Below are positions 33,924-41,742 of a stretch of DNA of 64,000 bases, piece by piece. Below the pieces are notes generated by a model. It was not told the DNA's origin. It worked only from the letters and a program-made list of their open reading frames with translations, and ran no database searches. The DNA is taken from the NCBI RefSeq assembly GCF_002803075.1, contig NZ_NNBK01000026.1, forward strand, positions 1-64,000. The letters run 5' to 3'. This DNA comes from Streptomyces sp. CB01373 (GTDB lineage: Bacteria; Actinomycetota; Actinomycetes; Streptomycetales; Streptomycetaceae). How positions within the stretch are numbered: position 1 is the stretch's first letter; each line of letters opens with the position of its first letter. A program made the position numbers and the translations under genes.

Positions 33924-33961
33924 GGGAGTCCGGACTCTCCACCTGGAGAGTCCGGACTCCC
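33924..33961 (+). terminator. Terminator of the ctaCDF unit
   Basis: A perfect 18-bp stem (GGGAGTCCGGACTCTCCA and its complement) with a two-base loop is followed by TCTTTT. It is the clearest intrinsic terminator in the window. Confidence 0.95.
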
Positions 33962-34036
33962 TCTTTTGGCCGAGCGATTCCCTCGGATGGGTGATCCACC
34001 GTGCCGGAGGTGACGAAGCTCCCTAGCGTGAGGGCC

Positions 34037-35293
34037 ATGACCACCACTGTGATTTCCCGTGGAGCGGGAGCCGCCCTGCTGGTCGCCGCCCTCGGCGCGA
34101 GTGCCACCGCCTGCGGGTCGGACGGCAACCCGCTGGCCGCCTACCCGTACGACGCGGCGGACCAGATCTCCTTCAGCGGGCCCAAGGAGGCCGGGAAGAA
34201 GGCAGACCCGGACAAGCCCCTGGAAGTCACCGCTCAGGGTGCGGACGGGCGGATCACGGACGTCACGGCCATGGACGCCACGGGGCGCCACGTCTCCGGC
34301 GAACTGGCCGCCGACGGAAGCCGATGGCACAGCACCTCACCGCTCGCCGCCGGCACCCACTACACGGTCCGCGTGAGCACCGAGGACGAAGCCGGAAAAC
34401 CCGGCCGCAAGGTCCTCATGTTCGACACGGACAAGCCCGAGGGTCAGCAGCGCCTGAACGTCACGTTCGGCCCGGAGGCGGGCACCTACGGCGTCGGGCA
34501 GCCCATCACGGCCGAACTCGACCAGCCCGTCAAGGACAAGGCCCAGCGGGCCATCGTGGAGCGCGGTCTCAGGGTCGACTCCAAGCCCTCCGTGCAGGGC
34601 TCCTGGTACTGGGTCAGCGACAAGGAGCTCCACTACCGCCCGCAGGACTACTGGCCCGCCAACGCCACCGTCGAGGCGCACAGCAACCTGGAGAACATCA
34701 AGATCAGCGACCGGTTGCGGGGCGGCGCGGCCAAGCCGCTGAAGATCACCACGGGTGACCGGATCGTCGCGCTCACGGACGCCGCCAAGCACCTGATGAC
34801 GGTCTACCGGAACGATGAGAAGATCAAGGAGATCCCCATCACCACCGGCAAGCCCGGCTTCGCGACCCGCAACGGGATCAAGGTCGTCCTCGCCAAGCAG
34901 TACTTCGTACGGATGAAGAGCTCCACCGTCGGCATCGCCGAGGGCTCCAAGGACTCGTACGACCTGCCCGTGTACTACGCCACCCGTGTCACCTGGAGCG
35001 GCGAGTACGTCCACGCCGCCCCGTGGTCCGTCGGCTCGCAGGGCGCGGCCAACGTCAGCCACGGCTGCACCGGCATGAGCACCCCCAACGCCTCCTGGTT
35101 CTTCAACACCATCCACGAGGGCGACCTGGTCCAGGTGGTCAACTCGGCCGGCGGGGACATGGAGCTGTTCGACAACGGCTTCGGCGACTGGAACATGCCC
35201 TGGCAGAAGTGGCTCCAGGGCAGCGCCATCGCCTCCGACGAGGGCGGCGTCGGGGCGCAGAACAAGCCGCGGCTGAGCCCGCAGAGCGTGTGA
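34037..35293 (+). CDS. L,D-transpeptidase lipoprotein (YkuD domain)
   Basis: The 418-aa exported lipoprotein (signal ending ATAC, lipid on that cysteine) cross-links peptidoglycan peptides 3-3. Two immunoglobulin-like domains (about residues 40-250) precede the catalytic YkuD domain, with H342, G343 and C344 in SHGCTGMS and an upstream HAAPWSVGSQG. The layout matches LdtMt2-type enzymes of mycobacteria. A C-terminal subdomain ends WNMPWQKWLQGSA. I chose ATG 34037, which starts the signal peptide; the frame begins earlier at 34001. It lies between the two cytochrome oxidase gene groups. Confidence 0.94.
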   Translation: MTTTVISRGAGAALLVAALGASATACGSDGNPLAAYPYDAADQISFSGPKEAGKKADPDKPLEVTAQGADGRITDVTAMDATGRHVSGELAADGSRWHSTSPLAAGTHYTVRVSTEDEAGKPGRKVLMFDTDKPEGQQRLNVTFGPEAGTYGVGQPITAELDQPVKDKAQRAIVERGLRVDSKPSVQGSWYWVSDKELHYRPQDYWPANATVEAHSNLENIKISDRLRGGAAKPLKITTGDRIVALTDAAKHLMTVYRNDEKIKEIPITTGKPGFATRNGIKVVLAKQYFVRMKSSTVGIAEGSKDSYDLPVYYATRVTWSGEYVHAAPWSVGSQGAANVSHGCTGMSTPNASWFFNTIHEGDLVQVVNSAGGDMELFDNGFGDWNMPWQKWLQGSAIASDEGGVGAQNKPRLSPQSV

Positions 35294-35313
35294 GCGGGGC
35301 GAGGGGGCGCAGG

Positions 35314-35344
35314 GCGGCCCGTGGTCGCGCAGGACGCGGGCCGC
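35314..35344. terminator. Hairpin between convergent L,D-transpeptidase and receiver genes
   Basis: GCGGCCCG (35314-35321) pairs with CGGGCCGC (35337-35344). An outer CGGGGCGAG/CTCGCCCCG pair (35295-35303 and 35357-35365) extends the structure. It is a plausible two-way terminator. Confidence 0.5.
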
Positions 35345-35371
35345 AGCCCGCCCGGCCTCGCCCCGGGGGGC

Positions 35372-35773
35372 TCAGACGCCGCTCAGCGCCTTCTTGCGCA
35401 GCAGGGACGCCAGCGCGGCCGCGAACTCCACCGGCTCCATCGGGAGGGTGACCGCCGCGTCCGCCCGGCTCCACGTGGCCAGCCACGCGTCCTGCGGCCG
35501 TCCGATGAGCAGCAGCACCGGAGGGCAGTTGAAGACCTCGTCCTTGATCTGCCGGCACATGCCCATGCCGCCCATGGGCACGGCCTCGCCGTCCAGGACA
35601 CAGACGTCGATGCCGCCCCGGTCCAGCTCCGTGAGGACCGCGGCGGGCGTGGCGCACTCCAGGAACTCCACCACGGGGGCGTCCGGAGCCGGCCGCCGGC
35701 CGCAGGCCAGCCGCACCTGCTCCCGGGTGTTGGCGTCGTCGCTGTAGACCAGCACCGTGGCGGTCGCCTGCAT
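35372..35773 (-). CDS. Degenerate receiver-domain protein
   Basis: The 133-aa protein is a stand-alone receiver fold: TVLVYSDDANTREQVR has the acidic pair D12-D13, and ICVL-type strand 3 carries D61 in VCVLDGEAVPMGG. The usual Ser/Thr at the end of strand 4 is Gly (LLIGRPQ) and the conserved Lys of strand 5 is Leu (TLPMEP in place of TKPxxP). It therefore may not be a normal phospho-switch. No output domain is present. ATG 35773 has GAGGAAC upstream. It sits between ctaCDF/L,D-transpeptidase and ctaE, on the opposite strand, so a role in respiration or stress control is possible but unproven. Confidence 0.8.
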   Translation of the reverse strand: MQATATVLVYSDDANTREQVRLACGRRPAPDAPVVEFLECATPAAVLTELDRGGIDVCVLDGEAVPMGGMGMCRQIKDEVFNCPPVLLLIGRPQDAWLATWSRADAAVTLPMEPVEFAAALASLLRKKALSGV

Positions 35774-35969
35774 TGTTCCTCCGCGTCGTTGGTCGGGGAG
35801 AACCCCGTCGGGAACTGTCGGGAACTTCCGGGTACCGATGGCGCGGATGCTACCCCCTTCAACTCCTGGTAGACAGCGGTTGGAACAGCCCTTCGGTGAG
35901 CTGTACGGGCACAGCACACCCCCGGGACACTCCGAACGGCACCCCCCGGGGTGAGGGCGGGATAAGCGA

Positions 35970-35986
35970 CCGACATAATGTCGGCG
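35970..35986 (+). promoter_or_regulatory. ctaE promoter: palindrome over -10, apparently leaderless
   Basis: CCGACATAATGTCGG (35970-35984) is a 7-1-7 palindrome containing CATAAT (35974-35979), a good -10. Transcription would start at about 35986, the GTG itself, and there is no ribosome site before it. Confidence 0.6.
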
Positions 35987-36597
35987 TGGCGACAGCAACG
36001 ACAGTAGAAACCGGGCACGCGCACCCGTCGGTCAACCGACCGAACCTCACCAGCGTCGGAACCATCATCTGGCTGAGTTCCGAGCTGATGTTCTTCGCGG
36101 CCCTCTTCGCGATGTACTTCACCCTGCGATCGGTGACGGGTCCGGCGCACTGGAAGGAGATGGCGGGCGCTCTCAACGTCCCCTTCTCGTCGGTGAACAC
36201 CACGATCCTGGTGCTCTCCTCGCTCACCTGCCAGCTCGGCGTGTTCGCAGCCGAGCGCGGTGACGTGAAGAAGCTCCGGGGCTGGTTCATCGTCACCTTC
36301 ATCATGGGTGCGATCTTCATCGGCGGTCAGATCTTCGAGTACACCGAGCTGGTGAAGAAGGACGGCATCTCGCTGTCCTCCGACCCGTACGGCTCGGTGT
36401 TCTACCTGACCACCGGCTTCCACGGGCTGCACGTGACGGGCGGTCTCATCGCCTTCCTGCTGGTCCTCGGCCGCACCTACGCGGCCCGGAGGTTCACCCA
36501 CGAGCAGGCGACCGCGGCCATCGTCGTGTCCTACTACTGGCACTTCGTCGATGTCGTCTGGATCGGACTCTTCGCCACGATCTACCTGATCAAGTAG
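35986..36597 (+). CDS. ctaE: Cytochrome c oxidase subunit III
   Basis: The 203-aa membrane protein of the aa3 oxidase has five helices, beginning VGTIIWLSSELMFFAALFAMYFTL and ending YYWHFVDVVWIGLFATIYLIK, the conserved subunit III C-terminus. HGLHVTGG is the other family signature. In contrast to ctaCDF it is transcribed with qcrCAB, which begins 62 bases downstream, matching the bc1-aa3 supercomplex of actinobacteria. GTG 35986 is chosen because a -10 box ends seven bases upstream and because homologues begin near here. Confidence 0.96.
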   Translation: MATATTVETGHAHPSVNRPNLTSVGTIIWLSSELMFFAALFAMYFTLRSVTGPAHWKEMAGALNVPFSSVNTTILVLSSLTCQLGVFAAERGDVKKLRGWFIVTFIMGAIFIGGQIFEYTELVKKDGISLSSDPYGSVFYLTTGFHGLHVTGGLIAFLLVLGRTYAARRFTHEQATAAIVVSYYWHFVDVVWIGLFATIYLIK

Positions 36598-36659
36598 CCG
36601 ACGAACCGATCCAAGTCCGCAAAGCATCGACGCAGAAGATCCTGACACCGGGGTAATCC

Positions 36660-37469
36660 GTGAAAAAGCTCTCCGCACGACGACGCCATCCGCTGGCGGC
36701 GGTCGTCGTCCTACTCTTCGCGCTGGCGGCCACTGGGGGGCTGTACACCGCGTTCGCGCCCGCGAGCAAGGCGAAGGCCGAGGACACCGCCCAGTCCCTC
36801 ACCATCGAGGAGGGCAGGAAGCTCTATCTGGTCGGCTGCGCAAGCTGCCACGGCACCGGTGGGCAGGGCACCACTGACGGTCCCAGCCTGGCGGGCGTGG
36901 GCGCCGCGGCGGTCGACTTCCAGGTGGGCACCGGCCGTATGCCAGCCCAGCAGCCGGGCGCGCAGATCCCGCGCAAGAAGGTGATCTACAACCAGGCCGA
37001 GATCGACCAGCTCGCCGCGTACATCGCGTCCCTGGGCGCCGGCCCCAACGTGCCGACGGCGAACCAGTACAGCCCCGAGGGCGCGGACGCCGCCAAGGGC
37101 GGTGAGCTGTTCCGCACCAACTGCGCCCAGTGCCACAACTTCACCGGCAAGGGCGGTGCGCTGACGCACGGCAAGTACGCCCCGGACCTCACGGGTGTGA
37201 GCAACAAGCACATCTACGAGGCCATGCAGACCGGCCCGCAGAACATGCCTTCCTTCCCCGACACGCTGCTGCCGGAGAAGAACAAGAAGGACATCATCGC
37301 GTACCTCGACGCGGTCAACGGTGACGAGACCACGACCCCGGGCGGTATGGACCTGGGTGGCCTCGGACCGGTCACCGAGGGTCTGTTCGCCTGGATCTTC
37401 GGGCTGGGTGCCCTTGTCGCGGTCGCCGTCTGGGTCGCCGCTCGGACCGCAAAGGCCAAGAAGTCATGA
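36660..37469 (+). CDS. qcrC: Di-haem cytochrome c subunit of the bc1 complex
   Basis: The 269-aa protein carries electrons from the Rieske centre to CuA, replacing soluble cytochrome c in actinobacteria. It has an N-terminal helix (AAVVVLLFALAATGGLY), two haem-c motifs CASCH (C60, C63, H64) and CAQCH (C154, C157, H158), and a C-terminal anchor helix (LFAWIFGLGALVAVAVWVAA). Axial methionines are plausible in GRMPAQ and QNMPSFPD. GTG 36660. Its stop overlaps the qcrA ATG (ATGA). Confidence 0.97.
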   Translation: MKKLSARRRHPLAAVVVLLFALAATGGLYTAFAPASKAKAEDTAQSLTIEEGRKLYLVGCASCHGTGGQGTTDGPSLAGVGAAAVDFQVGTGRMPAQQPGAQIPRKKVIYNQAEIDQLAAYIASLGAGPNVPTANQYSPEGADAAKGGELFRTNCAQCHNFTGKGGALTHGKYAPDLTGVSNKHIYEAMQTGPQNMPSFPDTLLPEKNKKDIIAYLDAVNGDETTTPGGMDLGGLGPVTEGLFAWIFGLGALVAVAVWVAARTAKAKKS

Positions 37470-38527
37470 GTAGCCAAGACATTCCTGAAGAGAACCTGCC
37501 CGCAGAGCAGGCAGCCCACGGGCGCGGCGCGGTCTCCGTGGCGGACGAGCGGGCTCCGTTCGCCGACCCGGGACTGCCGCCCCACGAGCACCGCATCCAG
37601 GACATCGACGAGCGGGCCGCCAAGCGGTCCGAACGCGCCGTCGCCCTGATGTTCACGGTGTCGATGCTGGCCACCATCGGCTTCATCGCCTCGTACGTGA
37701 CGATCCCGCACGACAAGTCGATCTTCGTCTTCCCGCTCGGGCACATCAACGCGCTGAACTTCGCGCTCGGCCTCACGCTGGGCGTGGCGCTGTTCGCGAT
37801 CGGCGCGGGCGCGGTCCACTGGGCCCGCACCCTGATGTCCGACGCCGAGGTCGCCGACGAGCGTCACCCGATCGAGGCGCCCCCCGAGGTCCGTGCGAAG
37901 GTCCACGCGGACTTCAAGCAGGGCGCCAAGGAGTCGGCGATCGGCCGTCGCAAGCTGATCCGCAACACGATGCTCGGCGCGCTCACGCTGGTGCCGCTGT
38001 CCGGCGTCATGCTGCTGCGCGACCTGGGCCCGCTGCCCGGAACCAGCATGCGCCACACGCTGTGGGCCAAGGGCAAGCGCCTCGTCAACATGAACACCAA
38101 CCTTCCGCTGCGTCCCGAGGACGTCTCGGTCGGCTCGCTCAGCTTCGCGATGCCCGGCGGTCTCAAGGAGACGGACGAGGACTTCGCCAACGAGATCGCC
38201 AAGGCCGCACTGATGATCATCCGGCTCGAGCCGGGCGACATCAAGGACAAGCGCGAACTCGACTGGGGACACGAGGGCATCGTCGCCTTCTCGAAGATCT
38301 GCACCCACGTGGGCTGCCCGATCTCCCTGTACGAGCAGCAGACGCACCACGCCCTGTGCCCGTGCCACCAGTCCACCTTCGACCTCTCCGACGGTGCCCG
38401 AGTGATCTTCGGCCCCGCCGGCCACGCTCTGCCGCAGCTGCGCATCGGCGTGGACAGCGAGGGTTACCTCCAGGCGCTCGGCGACTTCGAGGAGCCCGTC
38501 GGTCCTGCATTCTGGGAGCGCGGATGA
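37466..38527 (+). CDS. qcrA: Rieske iron-sulfur subunit of the bc1 complex
   Basis: The 353-aa subunit has an acidic cytoplasmic N-terminus, three membrane helices (about 60-80, 92-118, 168-186; the actinobacterial type has three instead of one) and the [2Fe-2S] domain. Cluster ligands are C279 and H281 in CTHVGC and C298 and H301 in CPCHQS; C284 and C300 form the usual disulfide. It moves electrons from menaquinol to QcrC. Coupled by ATGA overlaps to qcrC before it and qcrB after it. Confidence 0.97.
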   Translation: MSSQDIPEENLPAEQAAHGRGAVSVADERAPFADPGLPPHEHRIQDIDERAAKRSERAVALMFTVSMLATIGFIASYVTIPHDKSIFVFPLGHINALNFALGLTLGVALFAIGAGAVHWARTLMSDAEVADERHPIEAPPEVRAKVHADFKQGAKESAIGRRKLIRNTMLGALTLVPLSGVMLLRDLGPLPGTSMRHTLWAKGKRLVNMNTNLPLRPEDVSVGSLSFAMPGGLKETDEDFANEIAKAALMIIRLEPGDIKDKRELDWGHEGIVAFSKICTHVGCPISLYEQQTHHALCPCHQSTFDLSDGARVIFGPAGHALPQLRIGVDSEGYLQALGDFEEPVGPAFWERG

Positions 38528-40164
38528 GTACATCAGCAGCCAACGAGTCCCGCGGGTCTCGCGGGAAGGCACCGGCCGGCGAGCGGATCGCCGACTGGGC
38601 CGACGGCCGGCTGGGGATCTACTCCCTGGCCAAGGCCAACATGCGCAAGATCTTCCCCGACCACTGGTCGTTCATGTTGGGCGAAGTCTGCCTGTACAGC
38701 TTCATCATCATCATCCTCACGGGTGTGTACCTGACGCTGTTCTTCCACCCCTCGATGAACGAGGTGGTGTACAACGGCGCCTACGTCCCGCTGCAGGGTC
38801 AGCTGGTGTCCGAGGCGTTCAACTCGACCATGCACATCTCCTTCGAGGTGCGCGGTGGTCTGCTCATCCGGCAGATCCACCACTGGGCCGCGTTGATCTT
38901 CCTCGCCGGCATGTTCGTGCACATGATGCGCGTGTTCTTCACCGGCGCGTTCCGCAAGCCGCGTGAGATCAACTGGCTGTTCGGCTTCCTGCTGTTCGCC
39001 CTGGGCATGTTCACCGGTTTCACCGGTTACTCGCTCCCGGACGACCTGCTCTCCGGCACCGGTGTCCGCTTCACCGAGGGTGCGATCCTGTCCATGCCGA
39101 TCGTCGGCACGTACATCTCGTACTTCCTCTTCGGCGGCGAGTTCCCCGGCCACGACTTCGTGGCGCGGTTCTACTCGATCCACATCCTGCTGCTGCCCGG
39201 CATCATGCTGGGCCTGGTGGTCGCCCACCTGATCCTGGTCTTCTACCACAAGCACACGCAGTTCGCGGGTCCCGGCAAGAGCAACAAGAACGTCGTGGGC
39301 ATGCCGCTGCTGCCGGTGTACATGGCCAAGGCCGGCGGCTTCTTCTTCCTGGTCTTCGGTGTCCTCGCGGTCATCGCGGCCATCGTGGAGATCAACGCGA
39401 TCTGGGTGATCGGCCCGTACCGTCCGGACCAGGTGTCCACCGGCGCCCAGCCCGACTGGTACATGGGCTTCGCCGAGGGTCTGGTCCGCTTCATGCCGGG
39501 CTGGGAGGTCAACTTCTGGGGCCACACGCTCGTCCTGGGCGTGTTCATCCCGCTGGTCCTCTTCGGCCTGGTGCTGGCTGCGCTGGCGATGTACCCGTTC
39601 ATCGAGTCCTGGATCACCGGCGACAAGCGCGAGCACCACATCCTGGACCGCCCGCGCAACGCCCCGACGCGTACCGCGTTCGGTGTCGCCTGGATCACGA
39701 TGTACATGATCACGCTGGTCGGCGGCGGCAACGACCTGTGGGCCACGCACTTCCACCTGTCGATCAACGCGGTCACCTGGTTCGTCCGGATCGGCTTCTT
39801 CGTCGGACCGGTCATCGCGTTCGTCGCCACCAAGCGGATCTGCCTCGGCCTCCAGCGCCGCGACAAGGACAAGGTGCTGCACGGCCGCGAGACCGGCATC
39901 ATCAAGCGCCTGCCGCACGGTGAGTTCATCGAGGTGCACGAGCCGCTGAGCCAGGAGCAGCTCTTCACGCTCACGGCGCACGACCAGTACGAGCCGGCCG
40001 AGATCGGTCCGGCGGTCGACGAGAACGGTGTCGAGCGCAAGATCAAGGGCTCGGAGAAGCTCCGCGCCAAGCTCAGCAACGCGTACTACGGCGAGGACAA
40101 CCAGATCCCGAAGCCGACCGTCGAGGAGTACAGGGAGATCACGAGCGGCCACGGCCACCACTGA
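38524..40164 (+). CDS. qcrB: Cytochrome b subunit of the bc1 complex
   Basis: The 546-aa subunit binds two b haems and the quinol sites. The N-terminal part has haem-ligand histidines in GGLLIRQIHHWAALIF and ARFYSIHILLLPG, with the next helix holding HLILVFYHKH. The PDWYMGFAEG motif of the Qo site is the actinobacterial version of PEWY. After eight helices a long cytoplasmic tail (about 130 residues) follows, as is typical of this lineage. ATG 38524 overlaps the qcrA stop. A hairpin terminator ends the ctaE-qcrCAB unit. Confidence 0.97.
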   Translation: MSTSAANESRGSRGKAPAGERIADWADGRLGIYSLAKANMRKIFPDHWSFMLGEVCLYSFIIIILTGVYLTLFFHPSMNEVVYNGAYVPLQGQLVSEAFNSTMHISFEVRGGLLIRQIHHWAALIFLAGMFVHMMRVFFTGAFRKPREINWLFGFLLFALGMFTGFTGYSLPDDLLSGTGVRFTEGAILSMPIVGTYISYFLFGGEFPGHDFVARFYSIHILLLPGIMLGLVVAHLILVFYHKHTQFAGPGKSNKNVVGMPLLPVYMAKAGGFFFLVFGVLAVIAAIVEINAIWVIGPYRPDQVSTGAQPDWYMGFAEGLVRFMPGWEVNFWGHTLVLGVFIPLVLFGLVLAALAMYPFIESWITGDKREHHILDRPRNAPTRTAFGVAWITMYMITLVGGGNDLWATHFHLSINAVTWFVRIGFFVGPVIAFVATKRICLGLQRRDKDKVLHGRETGIIKRLPHGEFIEVHEPLSQEQLFTLTAHDQYEPAEIGPAVDENGVERKIKGSEKLRAKLSNAYYGEDNQIPKPTVEEYREITSGHGHH

Positions 40165-40197
40165 TCACTGACCGCTGAGCGTCGCCACGCCACGGTC

Positions 40198-40232
40198 GAA
40201 GGGCCCCGTCCGATCTTCGGACAGGGCCCTTC
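40198..40232 (+). terminator. Terminator of ctaE-qcrCAB
   Basis: A 16-bp stem with one mismatch (C40207 against A40223) and loop TCT follows the qcrB stop by 34 bases. Confidence 0.88.
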
Positions 40233-40312
40233 GCGGTGTCCGGGGCTGGATAGGGTGGACCTGTTCGAGACTCGCGTCCCCGCAGTACGGGACACCGACC
40301 CAGGAGCGGCAT

Positions 40313-41377
40313 ATGAACGCTGTGACCCCCGCTGGAGGCGACACCGCGGCGGGCCGCTCCTGGCCCGCCCTGCTGAACGGCCTGCTGGACGGCCGTGACC
40401 TCACCGCCGACGAGACCGCCTGGGCGATGGACCTGATCATGCGCGGCGAGGCGACCGACGCGCAGATCGCCGGGTTCGTGGTGGCCCTGCGGGCCAAGGG
40501 CGAGACGGTGGAGGAGATCACCGGCCTGGTCCGCACCATGTACGAGCACGCCAACGTGATCGAGGTGCCCGGCGCGACCGTCGACATCGTCGGCACCGGC
40601 GGCGACGGCGCGAAGACCGTGAACATCTCCACCATGTCCTCGATCGTCGTGGCCGGCACCGGCGCCAGCGTCGTCAAGCACGGCAACCGGGCCGCGTCCT
40701 CCGCCTCCGGGGCCTCGGACGTGCTGGGAAAGCTCGGCGTCAATCTGGAGCTGACGCCGCGGCGGGTCGCCGAGGTGGCGCAGGAGGCGGGCATCACCTT
40801 CTGCTTCGCGGTCAAGTTCCATCCGGCGCTGCGCCACGTGGGCGCCGCCCGCGGCCAGTTGGCCATCCGCACGGTGTTCAACGTGCTCGGCCCGCTGACC
40901 AACCCGGCCAGGGTTCGGGCACAGGCCGTCGGGGTCGCTGACCCGCGCATGGCACCGGTCGTCGCCGGCGTCTTCGCCGAACGCGGCCACTCCTCCCTGG
41001 TCTTCCGGGGAGACGACGGCCTCGACGAGCTCACCACGACCGCCACCTCCCAGGTCTGGATCGTCCGGGACGGGGAGGTGACCCAGGAGCGCTTCGACCC
41101 GCGGGACGTCGGCATCGAGCTGGTGCCCGTGGAGGCGCTGCGGGGCGGGGACGCCTCGTACAACGCCGAGGTGGCCCGGCGCCTGCTGGACGGCGAGGAG
41201 GGGCCCGTACGGGATGCCGTCCTGCTGAACTCCGCGGCGGCGCTGGTGGCGTTGCAGCCGGGACCGGGCACCCTCGCCGAGCAGATCCGGGCGGGCATGG
41301 ACCGCGCGGCGGAGTCGATCGACTCCGGGTCCGCCAAGCGCACGCTGGAGCGCTGGGTGGCCGCCAGCAACGCCTGA
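40313..41377 (+). CDS. trpD: Anthranilate phosphoribosyltransferase
   Basis: The 354-aa enzyme adds phosphoribose to anthranilate, the second step of tryptophan synthesis. The PRPP-binding GTGGDG motif is at residues 94-99. KHGNRAASSASGASDVL and the RTVFNVLGPLTNPA segment are characteristic. It is not with other trp genes; in actinobacteria trpD is usually next to ctaE/qcr, as here. A TAGGGT at 40252-40257 is a possible -10, and a good terminator follows. Confidence 0.96.
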   Translation: MNAVTPAGGDTAAGRSWPALLNGLLDGRDLTADETAWAMDLIMRGEATDAQIAGFVVALRAKGETVEEITGLVRTMYEHANVIEVPGATVDIVGTGGDGAKTVNISTMSSIVVAGTGASVVKHGNRAASSASGASDVLGKLGVNLELTPRRVAEVAQEAGITFCFAVKFHPALRHVGAARGQLAIRTVFNVLGPLTNPARVRAQAVGVADPRMAPVVAGVFAERGHSSLVFRGDDGLDELTTTATSQVWIVRDGEVTQERFDPRDVGIELVPVEALRGGDASYNAEVARRLLDGEEGPVRDAVLLNSAAALVALQPGPGTLAEQIRAGMDRAAESIDSGSAKRTLERWVAASNA

Positions 41378-41398
41378 TACTCACGTTTCCCCTCGCAG

Positions 41399-41425
41399 GG
41401 CGCAGTCCACGATCCGGACTGCGCC
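41399..41425 (+). terminator. Terminator of trpD
   Basis: GGCGCAGTCC (41399-41408) and GGACTGCGCC (41416-41425) form a perfect 10-bp stem with a seven-base loop followed by TTGCG, 22 bases after the trpD stop. Confidence 0.85.
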
Positions 41426-41462
41426 TTGCGCGTGGAAGACCGTGTGGCAGGATGCTGAACCA

Positions 41463-41578
41463 GGTCATGAGTGACAGCCATGTGGCCCCGGCCGGCTGTC
41501 CGGCAACCCTCCGTCCGTGGCGGGGTGCCCCGGGTGAGGACCAGGCCGTAGGCAGCGAGGCCTACGGCAAGCGCGGAC
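41463..41578 (+). promoter_or_regulatory. SAM-IV riboswitch
   Basis: The sequence matches, from memory, the actinomycete SAM-IV consensus: GGTCATGAGTGACAGCCATG at the P1/P2 start, CCGGCAACCCTCC, GTGGCGGGGTGCCCCGGGTGA, GGACC closing P1, a following hairpin (GCCGTAGGC...GCCTACGGC, 41545-41568) and the pseudoknot-side GCAAGCGCGG. It should bind S-adenosylmethionine and lower expression of the downstream gene when SAM is abundant, linking that gene to sulfur/methionine supply. Confidence 0.9.
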
Positions 41579-41599
41579 CCCTCGCATCACCAGGGGTCC
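41575..41599 (+). promoter_or_regulatory. Expression-platform hairpin of the riboswitch
   Basis: GGACCCCT (41575-41582) and AGGGGTCC (41592-41599) form an 8-bp stem. The 3' side continues into CCTGGTC (41598-41604), which is complementary to GACCAGG at 41539-41545 in the riboswitch 3' edge, so two exclusive folds are possible. Confidence 0.55.
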
Positions 41600-41621
41600 T
41601 GGTCGTACGAGGGAGCCTTCC

Positions 41622-41642
41622 GTGAGCAAGCGAATGCGTTAG
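41622..41642 (+). CDS. Possible six-codon leader peptide (MSKRMR)
   Basis: GTG AGC AAG CGA ATG CGT TAG begins 10 bases after GAGGGAG, a good ribosome site, and lies between the riboswitch and the SufS-like gene. It is very basic and contains no cysteine. It may be the real translational target of the riboswitch, or chance. Only position and ribosome site support it. Confidence 0.35.
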   Translation: MSKRMR

Positions 41643-41742
41643 GGCGTAGAGCCCCGCCTCCGCATCCCCCTTTCACCCTTCTCCACGCTTGAGCCGTGTC
41701 CGCTCGCGTGGCGATGCCGCCTGCTTCCACGGGAGTTCACCC

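Larger units (their letters stand above)
41378..41742 (+). other. Leader region of the SufS-like gene
   Basis: These 365 bases hold, in order, the trpD terminator, a SAM-IV riboswitch, an expression-platform hairpin and a six-codon open frame, all listed separately. About 85 bases after the small open frame carry nothing I recognise apart from the GGGAG ribosome site at 41731. Confidence 0.8.
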
